Below are positions 27,152 through 35,226 of a stretch of DNA of 42,096 nt, in pieces (positions within the stretch are counted from its first letter, which is position 1; the number at the start of each line of letters is the position of its first letter). A program made the position numbers and the translations under genes. The notes under the pieces were generated by a model, which did no database searches, was not told the origin of the DNA, and saw only the letters and a program-made list of their open reading frames with translations. The stretch comes from Prevotellaceae bacterium. Its GTDB lineage: Bacteria; Bacteroidota; Bacteroidia; Bacteroidales; Bacteroidaceae. The stretch is from positions 1 through 42,096 of the forward strand of contig QAML01000052.1 of NCBI GenBank assembly GCA_003150315.1. The letters run 5' to 3'.

Positions 27152-28264
27152 ATGCTTAGCGAAGAATAAGACAACTCTTTTGCTTTTGAAAATACTGCGC
27201 ATGGAACTTTGGAACGAGAAAGACATGCCCAATTGCGATATAAACTCCAAAGAATACCATTCTCTTATGGACTTGGCCACAAAACAAGCCGTAACGGGAA
27301 TTGTGGCTCAAAGTATAACCGACAAAAAGCTAAACATAAAGCTCTCGCCCGAAGATGCAGTCAAAACTCTAATGCAATTTCAGCATATACAGCAGTTGAA
27401 TGTACTTATCAATGCAGAACTAATTGCACTTGCGGAGCTTTTCAATAAGCATAACATCAAATTTATCGTATTCAAAGGACAAACAAACGCTATTAACTAT
27501 CCTCATCCCCTTTCCCGCATTCCGGGCGACATAGATTTTTATGTACCGCAAGAAGATTTGGATAAAGCCATTTCCATTCTAAAAAAGAATGGGATGCAAA
27601 TATTGAAAACAATGGCTCCCTACATCATTTGGAATTCACCCACAACAGAGTTCTTTTCGAAATGCACTTTGCTGTTTTAGGATTCTACAGTTCACGGCAA
27701 AAGGAAGTTTTTGAAAAAATTGCACTCTCCCGCCCCGTTTCTTTCGTTGAAATCAACGGACATAGTATTCCCACTTTCGAACCTCTCATTAATATTGTCT
27801 ATACTTTCGCACATTTATGGTATCATCTGCTTGAACTCGGAGTAGGATTAAGACAAATGTGTGATCTTGCAAAGCTTATAGAAATTGCATTCCCCGAAAA
27901 CGATGAGAACAACGAAGAAAAAGCCGGCAAACTTGCCGAAATTCTCAACGAAATAGGTTTTTATAAAGCATTCTGCGCCATTGAAGAAGTGTTGCAAAAC
28001 CATTTGGGACTTAAATACATTCCCATAAAACCGAAAATCAACCCCATATATTCCCAGTCTATCATGAACAGAATCATGCGCTATGGAAATTTCGGACACT
28101 TTGGGAGAAAAGGTAACAGAACGCAATTGCGTTTTTACATTTACCTTACTTTGGAGCGCACATGGACTTTCATTAAATTTTATCCCTTGGACAAGAGAGA
28201 AATAAAAGCAAGACTGTTCAAAGAAATACCGAACAAAGTATTTTCTTTTCATAAAATGAAATAA
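27152..28264 (+). pseudogene. Nucleotidyltransferase-like protein (NTP_transf_5 type), disrupted by two frame changes
   Basis: The intact family has a DxD nucleotidyltransferase motif and a helical C-terminal part. Here the middle frame carries KFIVFKGQTNAINYPHPLSRIPGDIDFYVPQEDL with the GDID motif and ends at 27680. The last part, from about 27607 (NGSLHHLEFTHNRVLFEMHF onward, to 28264), lies in the -1 frame. The likely ATG at 27152 begins MLSEE and meets TAA at 27167-27169 in that same outer frame; one extra base there would explain it, since the middle frame then reads KTTLLLLKIL directly. So the outer frame is shared by both ends and the middle is shifted. A heptamer AAAAAAG at 27581-27587 is in the correct phase (A AAA AAG) for -1 slippage. 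Two lesions favour a pseudogene or sequence errors. A -7-like TAATTTTG lies at 27133-27140. Confidence 0.72.
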
Positions 28265-28343
28265 AACAAGGCAAATACACCTTTTGCAACAGGCTAAAAA
28301 GCTTCTTTTGTAAGTCATTGTTTTTCACACATATATCACAGTC

Positions 28344-28431
28344 AAAAATACAAGGCACATATTTTAAAATAAGTGCCTTGTATTTTAAAATATATGGCTT
28401 GTATTTTTTACAAGATGCCTTATGTTTTTTC
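28344..28431 (-). repeat. Dispersed palindromic repeat, copy 5
   Basis: A copy of the ~88-bp repeat in reverse orientation, 80 bp after the broken nucleotidyltransferase gene. Palindrome at the left, half-units at the right, so the palindrome again faces the nearby 3' end. The remainder of the 28265-28605 gap holds the gdhA promoter. Confidence 0.92.
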
Positions 28432-28543
28432 AATGGCAAATTTCTATTCTTTTTCTATACCATATCAAAAGTAAATATGAAAGTTTTGACACTACCACTT
28501 TGAGAATATTTTTTCTTTACATTTGAAATTTAATACACAAAAA

Positions 28544-28574
28544 TTTGCCTTAACAAGGAAATTATCTATATTTG
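28544..28574 (+). promoter_or_regulatory. Promoter of gdhA
   Basis: TTTG at 28544-28547, 19-bp spacer, TATATTTG at 28567-28574: a full match to the Bacteroidetes consensus, 31 bp before the gdhA ATG. The untranslated leader would be about 25 nt. Confidence 0.75.
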
Positions 28575-28605
28575 CTGCGTTGTATAACTACAAAACCAAG
28601 TAACC

Positions 28606-29943
28606 ATGAAGACCGAACTAATTTTATCAGCCTTGCAGGCAAAACACCCAGGAGAAAAAGAATATTTACAGGCAGTCAAAGAAGTATTGCTATCAGTTGA
28701 AGATGTTTATAACAGACATCCCGAATTTGAAAAAGCAAAAATAATAGAACGTCTTGTAGAACCGGACAGAATATTTACTTTTCGCGTACCTTGGATTGAT
28801 GATAAAGGTTGCGTACAAGTAAATCTCGGATACCGCGTTCAGTTTAATAATGCCATAGGACCGTACAAAGGTGGAATAAGGTTTCATCCGTCAGTAAATT
28901 TATCCATCCTTAAATTCTTAGGATTTGAACAGACATTCAAAAACGCGCTTACTACACTTCCTATGGGCGGCGGAAAAGGCGGCAGCGACTTTGCTCCGCG
29001 TGGGAAAAGCGATGCAGAAATCATGAGATTCTGCCAAGCATTCATGTTGGAGCTATGGAAATATATAGGACAGGACATGGATGTTCCTGCCGGTGACATA
29101 GGTGTTGGCGGACGGGAAGTCGGTTATATGTACGGCATGTATAAAAAACTGACACACGAACATACCGGAAGCATAACGGGGAAAGGGTTGGATTTCGGAG
29201 GTTCTATTCTGCGTCCCGAAGCAACCGGATACGGAGCTTTATATTTTGTGCGCCAAATGATGCAGACACACGACATGGATATAAAGGACAAAACCGTAGC
29301 AATATCAGGATTCGGCAACGTGGCATGGGGTGCTGCAAAAAAAGCAGTTGAAATGGGAGCCAAAGTAGTTACCCTCTCCGGTCCCGACGGATATATCTAC
29401 GACCCGGAAGGCATTTATGGAGAGAAAATTGACTATATGTTGGAACTAAGGGCAAGCGGAAACGACATAATTTCTCCATACATGGAAAAATACAACAACG
29501 CAGTATTCCACCCTAGCGAGAAACCTTGGAAAGAAAAAGTGGATGTCGCGCTATGTTGTGCCACCCAAAACGAATTGGATGAGCAAGATGCGCAAAGACT
29601 TATAGATAATAAAACTCTGTGTGTGGCAGAAGTTTCAAACATGGGATGCACAGAGCAAGCCGCTAACCTGTTTATTAAAAACAAAATGCTGTTCGCTCCC
29701 GGAAAAGCTGTGAACTCCGGTGGCGTAGCTACTTCGGGACTTGAAATGACTCAGAATGCGGAGCACATATCATGGACAGGTGAAGAAGTGGATAGGAAAT
29801 TACACCACATAATGGCGGCTGTGCATGAACAATGTGTAAAATACGGTAAAAACGAAAACGGTTATATTGACTATATACGCGGAGCAAATATTGCAGGATT
29901 CATGAAAGTGGCAAAAGCCATGCTGGCACAAGGCATCATATAA
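28606..29943 (+). CDS. gdhA: NADP-specific glutamate dehydrogenase
   Basis: Converts 2-oxoglutarate and ammonia to glutamate, the main ammonia-assimilating reaction in many Bacteroidales. The 445 residues match the hexameric small GDH family. The catalytic lysine lies in PMGGGKGGSDFAPRGKSDAE, substrate binding in YRVQFNNAIGPYKGGIRFHPSVN, and the nucleotide fold in VAISGFGNVAWGAAKKAVEMGAKVVTLSGPDGYIYD. The Ser after TL, with no acidic residue at that position, fits NADP preference. The C-terminus ends VAKAMLAQGII. It is a single-gene unit with its own promoter; the hairpin after its stop mainly serves the opposing gene. Confidence 0.96.
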   Translation: MKTELILSALQAKHPGEKEYLQAVKEVLLSVEDVYNRHPEFEKAKIIERLVEPDRIFTFRVPWIDDKGCVQVNLGYRVQFNNAIGPYKGGIRFHPSVNLSILKFLGFEQTFKNALTTLPMGGGKGGSDFAPRGKSDAEIMRFCQAFMLELWKYIGQDMDVPAGDIGVGGREVGYMYGMYKKLTHEHTGSITGKGLDFGGSILRPEATGYGALYFVRQMMQTHDMDIKDKTVAISGFGNVAWGAAKKAVEMGAKVVTLSGPDGYIYDPEGIYGEKIDYMLELRASGNDIISPYMEKYNNAVFHPSEKPWKEKVDVALCCATQNELDEQDAQRLIDNKTLCVAEVSNMGCTEQAANLFIKNKMLFAPGKAVNSGGVATSGLEMTQNAEHISWTGEEVDRKLHHIMAAVHEQCVKYGKNENGYIDYIRGANIAGFMKVAKAMLAQGII

Positions 29944-29961
29944 GTATTTGCTCTTAACAAA

Positions 29962-29998
29962 AATAGTCAGACAGATTTATTCTGTCTGACTATTCTCC
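29962..29998 (-). terminator. Terminator between gdhA and the convergent channel gene
   Basis: A perfect 14-bp stem (29962-29975 and 29981-29994) with a 5-nt loop. The T-run lies on the minus strand, so it primarily terminates the channel operon, whose stop codon (29990-29992) is inside the stem. On the plus strand no T-run follows, so action on gdhA is less certain. Confidence 0.8.
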
Positions 29999-30619
29999 TC
30001 TTAAATGAGGTAAAGACAATTTATATTTTACTGCGAGCAATCTTACTACGATTACGGTTAAACCGCACACTATACCTGATATAATATGATCGCATCCCAT
30101 TAAATCGCAAAACATATATGCACCTCCACCAACCAAACATGCGGAAGCATATATCTCTTTTCTAAAAATCAAAGGCTCAACATTTATAAACACATCGCGA
30201 AATATACCTCCCGCTGCGCCTGTCATTGTTCCCATAACTATTGCCGTCCACCACGGAAACCCTAAATCAAAAGTTTTTTCCATTCCCGACACGGTAAAAA
30301 CGGCAAGTCCTATTGTGTCAAACAGGAACCATGTATTGTTTTGTCGTATCAATTTTTTACCGAATGCCGCCACCCACAGCACTGCAAGCCCTGTGCATAT
30401 AAGATAAACAGGAGTAACCATCCAGAATGGCGTTTGTCTCAACAGAAGATCCCTCAGAGTTCCTCCTCCGACAGCTGTTGTAAGTCCAACGACATACGCG
30501 CCGAACACGTCAAACTTTCTTCCCGATGCGAGACGTATTCCTGATATTGCAAAAGCAAAAGAACCTACGAAATCAAGTATTTGTGCGAAAGAAGGCACCT
30601 CTATAAATATATTATTCAT
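29990..30619 (-). CDS. Trimeric intracellular cation (TRIC) channel family protein (UPF0126/YicG type)
   Basis: A 209-residue membrane protein with seven predicted helices and two related halves, each with a glycine-rich turn: GGGTLRDLLL in the first and GAAGGIFRDVF in the second. These mark the bacterial TRIC family, homotrimeric cation channels. DFVGSFAFAISGIRLA at the N-terminus and DTIGLAVFTVSGMEKTFD in the middle are the repeated starts. It overlaps the preceding T9SS plug gene by 4 nt (ATGA) and ends in a strong terminator. The physiological ion in bacteria is not established. Confidence 0.88.
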   Translation of the reverse strand: MNNIFIEVPSFAQILDFVGSFAFAISGIRLASGRKFDVFGAYVVGLTTAVGGGTLRDLLLRQTPFWMVTPVYLICTGLAVLWVAAFGKKLIRQNNTWFLFDTIGLAVFTVSGMEKTFDLGFPWWTAIVMGTMTGAAGGIFRDVFINVEPLIFRKEIYASACLVGGGAYMFCDLMGCDHIISGIVCGLTVIVVRLLAVKYKLSLPHLRGE

Positions 30620-31875
30620 TTGTTTGGAACAAATCTAAAATCTCTGTATCCGAGAAGCCTGTCATATCTTTCTCCTTGCAAATGCGCATACACGTAAACA
30701 GTATATTCATTTTCTGTTTGAAAGAAATCACCTTCGCTCTCAGATGTCAAACCTTTTTTCTCTCCTTTGGGAACAAACAGATAAGAATAGTTATAATATC
30801 CCTGCTTTAACAGAATTGATGCATCATAAACACCGTTTTGACTATCGTATTTCATTTTGTTTTCGGGAGAAAAGACATACGAATTCCATTGTCCGCATAC
30901 ATAATACTCCCCATTATTGTTCTTTTTATCCGCTTCTAAAGCAAAATGAACAATTACATACTCACTTTCGGTATCACAATCAACATCGTTTCTATTTCTA
31001 ATCACATACGAACCATTTACTTCTTTGTTGTATATATAATTCTCGAAAGGTTTACCGGGATAAAGGAAAGCATGATAAAAAGGAGCAAACCAACGTATCT
31101 TTTCTACACCTAAAGTTGGTTGATGAACGTCAAGAATTTCGAATTTCCTGAATTCATTCCCCGCAGGAAAGATAAGTTCTTTACAATGCTGCCATTTCAT
31201 TTCTCTATCACTGACAAAAGTCGGAGCAGGATTGGAAACGGCATTATCATATCGCTTGTTTTGCAAAATTCTTACGTAAACCTCACGCGCAGGATCTCTC
31301 AATTCCACTTTATTTAAGTTCAGAGCCAGTTCTATCTGCTGATGTGCTTTATTATAGTCTATATCTGTATTAGTTGAAACCGTTGCTGCGATTCCAATCT
31401 TTTTATCTGCCACCGAAAAGCACGCACATGCCACAGGATTATCCAAATCTTCCTCATCGTATATGCTTACTTTATAGTTTCCGGAAAGCAGAAGTTCCAC
31501 ATTTTGATTGGGGAAATTAATCTTATAATGGGTATAAAGATTGGAAGTATTCATACTTTGCACATAATCTTCTATTGGTTTGTCAAGATTTGTGCCTGTC
31601 ATATAATCACTTTCAAACAAGCCATCGCTTACATTCCATTCTTTGTCGCAATGCTCTAATTTATATACATACCTCACATAGTCGTGAGTCATATCATCAA
31701 ATGAAACCGTTACTACATCGTTTCCGTTCAAAGATATAACAGCCGGTTTTTGCCTGTCTCCGTTTACAACGCTTTCTACAGTTCTTATTCGCTCTGAAAA
31801 AGACATATTACGCTGTGCCAACACTGTTATATTGACAATCATTACCAGCAAAAGTAGTTTTACACGCATTTTCAT
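30616..31875 (-). CDS. Type IX secretion system plug protein (DUF5103)
   Basis: A 419-residue exported protein with a signal peptide (residues 1 to about 20, VKLLLLVMIVNITVLAQ). The body matches DUF5103, the family of the Flavobacterium T9SS Plug protein, which closes the periplasmic end of the SprA translocon. Recognisable blocks include VVTVSFDDMTHDYVRYVYKLEHCDKEWN, PNQNVELLLSGNYKVSIYDE, and VYDASILLKQGYYNYSYLFV, with an Ig-like C-terminal part. The start overlaps the CCA-adding enzyme by 4 nt; Met3 is a possible alternative. Its presence suggests that the organism has a T9SS, although no other T9SS gene lies in this window. Confidence 0.83.
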   Translation of the reverse strand: MKMRVKLLLLVMIVNITVLAQRNMSFSERIRTVESVVNGDRQKPAVISLNGNDVVTVSFDDMTHDYVRYVYKLEHCDKEWNVSDGLFESDYMTGTNLDKPIEDYVQSMNTSNLYTHYKINFPNQNVELLLSGNYKVSIYDEEDLDNPVACACFSVADKKIGIAATVSTNTDIDYNKAHQQIELALNLNKVELRDPAREVYVRILQNKRYDNAVSNPAPTFVSDREMKWQHCKELIFPAGNEFRKFEILDVHQPTLGVEKIRWFAPFYHAFLYPGKPFENYIYNKEVNGSYVIRNRNDVDCDTESEYVIVHFALEADKKNNNGEYYVCGQWNSYVFSPENKMKYDSQNGVYDASILLKQGYYNYSYLFVPKGEKKGLTSESEGDFFQTENEYTVYVYAHLQGERYDRLLGYRDFRFVPNK

Positions 31876-33311
31876 TTTTGTTTTATAGGAACAAGTCCCA
31901 TTTCTTTTGCTTTCCCAAGCATATATTCAAAGACTAAATCATGGTCATTGGGAACTACCCCGTCAAGTACGGCATCTTTTACCAAGGCTTTAAGTATTCC
32001 CACCTCACGACAAGGTTTTAATCCAAAAGTCTCCATTATTTCGTTACCATCCACAGGCGGTTGGAAATTACGAATTCTGTCGCGTTCTTCTATTTCTTTG
32101 AGACGACGACGCACAAGTTTGAAATTATCAAGAAAAGTCTGCTTTCTTTGTCTATTTCTACTCGTTATATCTGCCTCACAAAGGGTCATCAAATCCTCTA
32201 TATCATCACCGGCATCAAAAAGCAGGCGGCGGACGGCACTATCTGTAACTTCACTGTCAGCTATTGCAATCGGACGCATGTGCAAATCCACCAATTTCTG
32301 CACGTATTTCATTCTTTCGTCCAAAGGCAACTTAATTCTACGGAATATCCCTTTCACCATTCTCGCACCTGCAACGTTGTGGTTCTTAAACGTCCAACCG
32401 TTTACAGGATCCCAGCGTTTGGTCGTGGTTTTTCCTATATCATGCAACAAAGCCGCCCAACGCAACCAAAGTTTATTGCTGTTTGCCGCCACGTTTTCAA
32501 GTACTTCAAGCGTATGATAAAAGTTGTTCTTATGCGAAAACTTTCCGCGCGTTTCTTGCAAGTCCAAATCTGAAACCTCCGGCAATATATATTGCAGAAG
32601 TCCCGCTCTCTGCAAATCTACCAAACCTTTAGACGGGTGTGGAGAGAGAATTATTTTGTTCAATTCGTCTATTATGCGCTCCTGACTGACAATTTTTATA
32701 CGTTCTGCGTTTCGCTCCAAAGCATCAAAGGTTTCATCATATATATAAAAACCGAGTTGTGAAGCAAATCTGACGCATCGCATCATCCTTAAAGGATCGT
32801 CTGAAAATGTAATGTCGGGATCAAGCGGAGTTCTGATAATTTTTTCACGCAAATCGTCCACGCCTCCAAAAGGATCCACCAATTCACCGAAATGTTTCCC
32901 GTTCAGGCATAATGCAAGCACATTTATCGTAAAATCACGCCTGCGCTGATCATCTTCAAGCGTTCCCACTTCCACAACAGGTTTGCGCGAATCGCTGCTA
33001 TAACTTTCGCTACGCGCTCCCACAAACTCTATTTCGTGTCCGTGCCATTTTACCTGCGCTGTGCCGAATGTTCGAAAAACGGAAAGGTGTGCTCCTCGCC
33101 CCAAACTTTTACAAAATGCTTCAGCCAACCGTATGCCGCTACCAACAACCACGACATCTATATCACAAGAAGGACGATTCAGAAACAAATCTCTGACATA
33201 TCCGCCAATGACATAGCATTCCACTCCCATTTCGTCCGCAACCTCGGATATTTTGCGAAACAAAGGCTTGTCGATACACCTTATTAACTCTTTTGGGGTC
33301 AATTCCAACAT
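31872..33311 (-). CDS. CCA-adding tRNA nucleotidyltransferase with HD domain
   Basis: Adds or repairs the 3' CCA of tRNAs, or possibly adds poly(A), since class II family members do either. The 479 residues show the nucleotidyltransferase signature VIGGYVRDLFLNRPSCDIDVVV with the DxD pair, RRRDFTINVLAL, the basic region DDPLRMMRCVRFASQLGF, and an HD hydrolase domain with LHDIGKTTTKRWD in the second half. The start at 33311 is well placed; the stop overlaps the plug protein gene (ATGA). It heads the operon, diverging from the lipoprotein gene across 91 bp. Confidence 0.9.
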   Translation of the reverse strand: MLELTPKELIRCIDKPLFRKISEVADEMGVECYVIGGYVRDLFLNRPSCDIDVVVVGSGIRLAEAFCKSLGRGAHLSVFRTFGTAQVKWHGHEIEFVGARSESYSSDSRKPVVEVGTLEDDQRRRDFTINVLALCLNGKHFGELVDPFGGVDDLREKIIRTPLDPDITFSDDPLRMMRCVRFASQLGFYIYDETFDALERNAERIKIVSQERIIDELNKIILSPHPSKGLVDLQRAGLLQYILPEVSDLDLQETRGKFSHKNNFYHTLEVLENVAANSNKLWLRWAALLHDIGKTTTKRWDPVNGWTFKNHNVAGARMVKGIFRRIKLPLDERMKYVQKLVDLHMRPIAIADSEVTDSAVRRLLFDAGDDIEDLMTLCEADITSRNRQRKQTFLDNFKLVRRRLKEIEERDRIRNFQPPVDGNEIMETFGLKPCREVGILKALVKDAVLDGVVPNDHDLVFEYMLGKAKEMGLVPIKQK

Positions 33312-33402
33312 CTACTACTCAGATTTTAACGCGCAAAAGTAATAAAATTCAAATGAAAAAAGTAATTTTACCACCGACAACAAACATAACCAACAGTGCC
33401 AA

Positions 33403-33834
33403 ATGTATAAAAACAACCAGACAAAACGATACAAGCATTTAATTTTCGCCGTAACAATTGCATCTTTTGCCGTGATTTGTATGCAATCATGCACCTCAAG
33501 CAACAGTAAAGAATCAGATGGGTATGAATGGCTTGCAAAAGCACGCGCACAACTCGCCGACAAAAATCACAAAGAGGCACGAAACTCCATAGACTCCCTG
33601 CGCAAAAATTGTCCAATGGCTTTCAACGCCCGCGAAGAAGGAATTTTACTCCTTGACTCTATTGAAATTTCGCAGGCAAGGCTGGATTTGGATAATGCAA
33701 CGGCAAGCATAACCTCCGGGAATGCAGACAAAGACTCCATGTTGTTTGTAAAAGAAGAATCGGAGCAAAAAATTAAGTTCTATACCAAGAAACTTACTCA
33801 CGACAAAAGCAATTTCAAAAAGCACAAGCAATAG
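33403..33834 (+). CDS. Small predicted lipoprotein
   Basis: A 143-residue protein with a basic N-terminus, hydrophobic stretch HLIFAVTIASFAVI and lipobox CMQSC followed by serine-rich TSSNSKES, so it should be lipid-anchored. The mature part is helical and charged (YEWLAKARAQLADKNHKEARNSIDSLRKNCP, then a likely coiled coil at LDLDNATASITSGN). It resembles a TPR-like, hypothetical family recalled in Bacteroidales, for which no function is known. The duplicated segment of 33866 onward begins 32 bp after its stop and contains a degenerate terminator-like hairpin near 33888-33910. Confidence 0.78.
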   Translation: MYKNNQTKRYKHLIFAVTIASFAVICMQSCTSSNSKESDGYEWLAKARAQLADKNHKEARNSIDSLRKNCPMAFNAREEGILLLDSIEISQARLDLDNATASITSGNADKDSMLFVKEESEQKIKFYTKKLTHDKSNFKKHKQ

Positions 33835-33865
33835 CCAGACTTCCCCAATACGAATTATTTTTATA

Positions 33866-34122
33866 ACGAACAATACTCCGGCAACATAGCACAATCAGTA
33901 CGTTTTTTTATTGCGCATGTTGCGATATTGATGCGGCATTCTGCAGAGAAAAACATCTTTGTTTTATCTATCATATCGCACCCGTGAAAAAACACATGGG
34001 ACTTCGTAAAAAATACAAGCCATATATTTTAAAATACAAGGCACTTGTTTTAAAATAAGTGCCTTGTATTTTTAGCTTTTCTATATATACGAAATACAAG
34101 GACTTACAAACAACACTTTCTA
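33866..34122 (+). repeat. Imperfect segmental duplication, left copy
   Basis: Roughly 255 bp that match 34878-35133 at about four of five positions by eye. Shared landmarks, in order: CAATACT, a hairpin region, TTGCGCA, CAGAGAAAAAC, GAAAAAACACA, the dispersed repeat, and TCTATATA. It lies between the lipoprotein gene and the 3' end of the 128-residue gene. No gene is seen in the 33835-34152 gap. Confidence 0.75.
33985..34073 (+). repeat. Dispersed palindromic repeat, copy 6
   Basis: Copy of the ~88-bp family with a near-perfect 42-bp palindrome at 34031-34072 (one arm mismatch). It lies in the convergent gap between the lipoprotein gene and the 128-residue gene. Confidence 0.93.
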
Positions 34123-34152
34123 TCAAGTTTTTCTCTATGAATATCGGCTTTT

Positions 34153-34539
34153 TTATATCTGCACACAGTCTTCTATAATATGATAACTCTCCGAAGTTAA
34201 TATATCGATAATATGTTCTGTAGTACTTATTACATAATGCTTTACTTTAAGAGGTAAATCGTAAAGTTTCTCCATGCCGGTCGCCATAACCTCGCTCAAA
34301 TATGCAGAATTTTCAACTTCGTATAAAGGATGTGAAGTTAATCCGTTCATTTCTTCGGTAATCCTAAAATGTTCGAGTATTACGCGATATGCATATACAT
34401 TCTTAAACAGAATTGCAATAGTTCCCTTATTGTCAAATCGGTCAAGAATGATTCTAAGGTCAGTTGCGTCATAATCAATAGAGTTAATAGAACACTCACA
34501 ATCCGTTACAAATAAGGGATGATATATTTCGTTCTCCAT
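34153..34539 (-). CDS. Hypothetical protein, 128 residues
   Basis: I do not recognise this protein. It is soluble, acidic, and without a signal peptide or membrane helix, beginning MENEIYHPLFVTDCECSINS. It has alternating strand and helix tendencies; the stretch RIILDRFDNKGTIAILFKNVYAYRVI suggests a small alpha/beta domain. Coding status is supported by the clean ATG, length and a TAACTTTG -7-like box on the minus strand at 34600-34607. It sits alone between the two copies of a segmental duplication, which suggests acquisition or a local rearrangement. A toxin-immunity or orphan role is possible but unsupported. Confidence 0.6.
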   Translation of the reverse strand: MENEIYHPLFVTDCECSINSIDYDATDLRIILDRFDNKGTIAILFKNVYAYRVILEHFRITEEMNGLTSHPLYEVENSAYLSEVMATGMEKLYDLPLKVKHYVISTTEHIIDILTSESYHIIEDCVQI

Positions 34540-34607
34540 GTATAATTTTATTTCTAAGTATAAATTGAATTATCGGTATTATTTTTCTATTGCTATCAGC
34601 AAAGTTA

Positions 34608-34877
34608 CCGTTTTTTGCAACAAAAAACTCAACAATACCATCTACAACGTGCTTAAAACGGATTTGTAAAATATCTATTTACTTCGTCCCAACCTTACAT
34701 CTGCTTCCTGTCTCTAAAATCGTTCATATCAAATCGTCAATATGCAAAGTTTTTCTACGCCATTTGCTTATTTACAAATAGTTTGTATCAATACCTATTC
34801 AAAATCAGACAAAAGAATAGTAGAAGAACTTTGCCTCAATCTTGCTTATTATTGTTTTAATTGGAACTATTTCAATA
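34608..34877. other. Non-coding stretch without recognisable gene
   Basis: This part of the 34540-35226 gap has short frames only (the longest, on the plus strand from 34742, runs through the hairpin at 34898 and has no family resemblance). I see no RNA gene here. Confidence 0.5.
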
Positions 34878-34897
34878 TGAATAACAATACTGTCGGC

Positions 34898-34922
34898 AAC
34901 GTACCACAATCGGTACGTTTTT
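34898..34922 (+). terminator. Terminator-like hairpin in the duplicated segment
   Basis: Perfect 8-bp stem (34898-34905 with 34912-34919), 6-nt loop and a short T-run. The equivalent place in the left copy is degraded. No gene on the plus strand clearly ends here, so it may be a relic of the duplicated gene end. Confidence 0.5.
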
Positions 34923-34998
34923 CATTGCGCAAGTGGCGGTATTAATGTTGCATTTTTCAGAGAAAAACTCCCTTGTTTTTACTCATTATCACATCCAT

Positions 34999-35086
34999 GA
35001 AAAAACACAAAGGACTTTGTAAAAAATACGAGCCATATATTTTAAAATACATGGCTCGTATTTTGAAATATATGGCTTATATTTTT
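34999..35086 (+). repeat. Dispersed palindromic repeat, copy 7
   Basis: Most diverged copy of the ~88-bp family. The inverted-pair arms have drifted and no longer form a perfect palindrome. Located 3' of metY within the right copy of the segmental duplication. Confidence 0.85.
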
Positions 35087-35226
35087 CGTCTTTCTATATA
35101 CAAGAAACACAACAATTTACAAAACTGTATTTCTGTTATTTATTTGACGTACTTTTTACTACGTTTCTTATATCGTCAGACTTGTCCTTTCGGAATATTA
35201 CGACTTTATTTTTACGATAAGGCTTC

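Larger units (their letters stand above)
34878..35133 (+). repeat. Imperfect segmental duplication, right copy
   Basis: Partner of 33866-34122, on the other side of the 128-residue gene. The hairpin is better preserved here. It ends with flanking sequence resembling the left copy (TCTATATA, then an A-rich stretch). Confidence 0.75.

Noticed and set aside
1..35086. CRISPR array
   Set aside because: The repeats are dispersed between genes kilobases apart, not tandem with unique spacers, and no cas gene is present.
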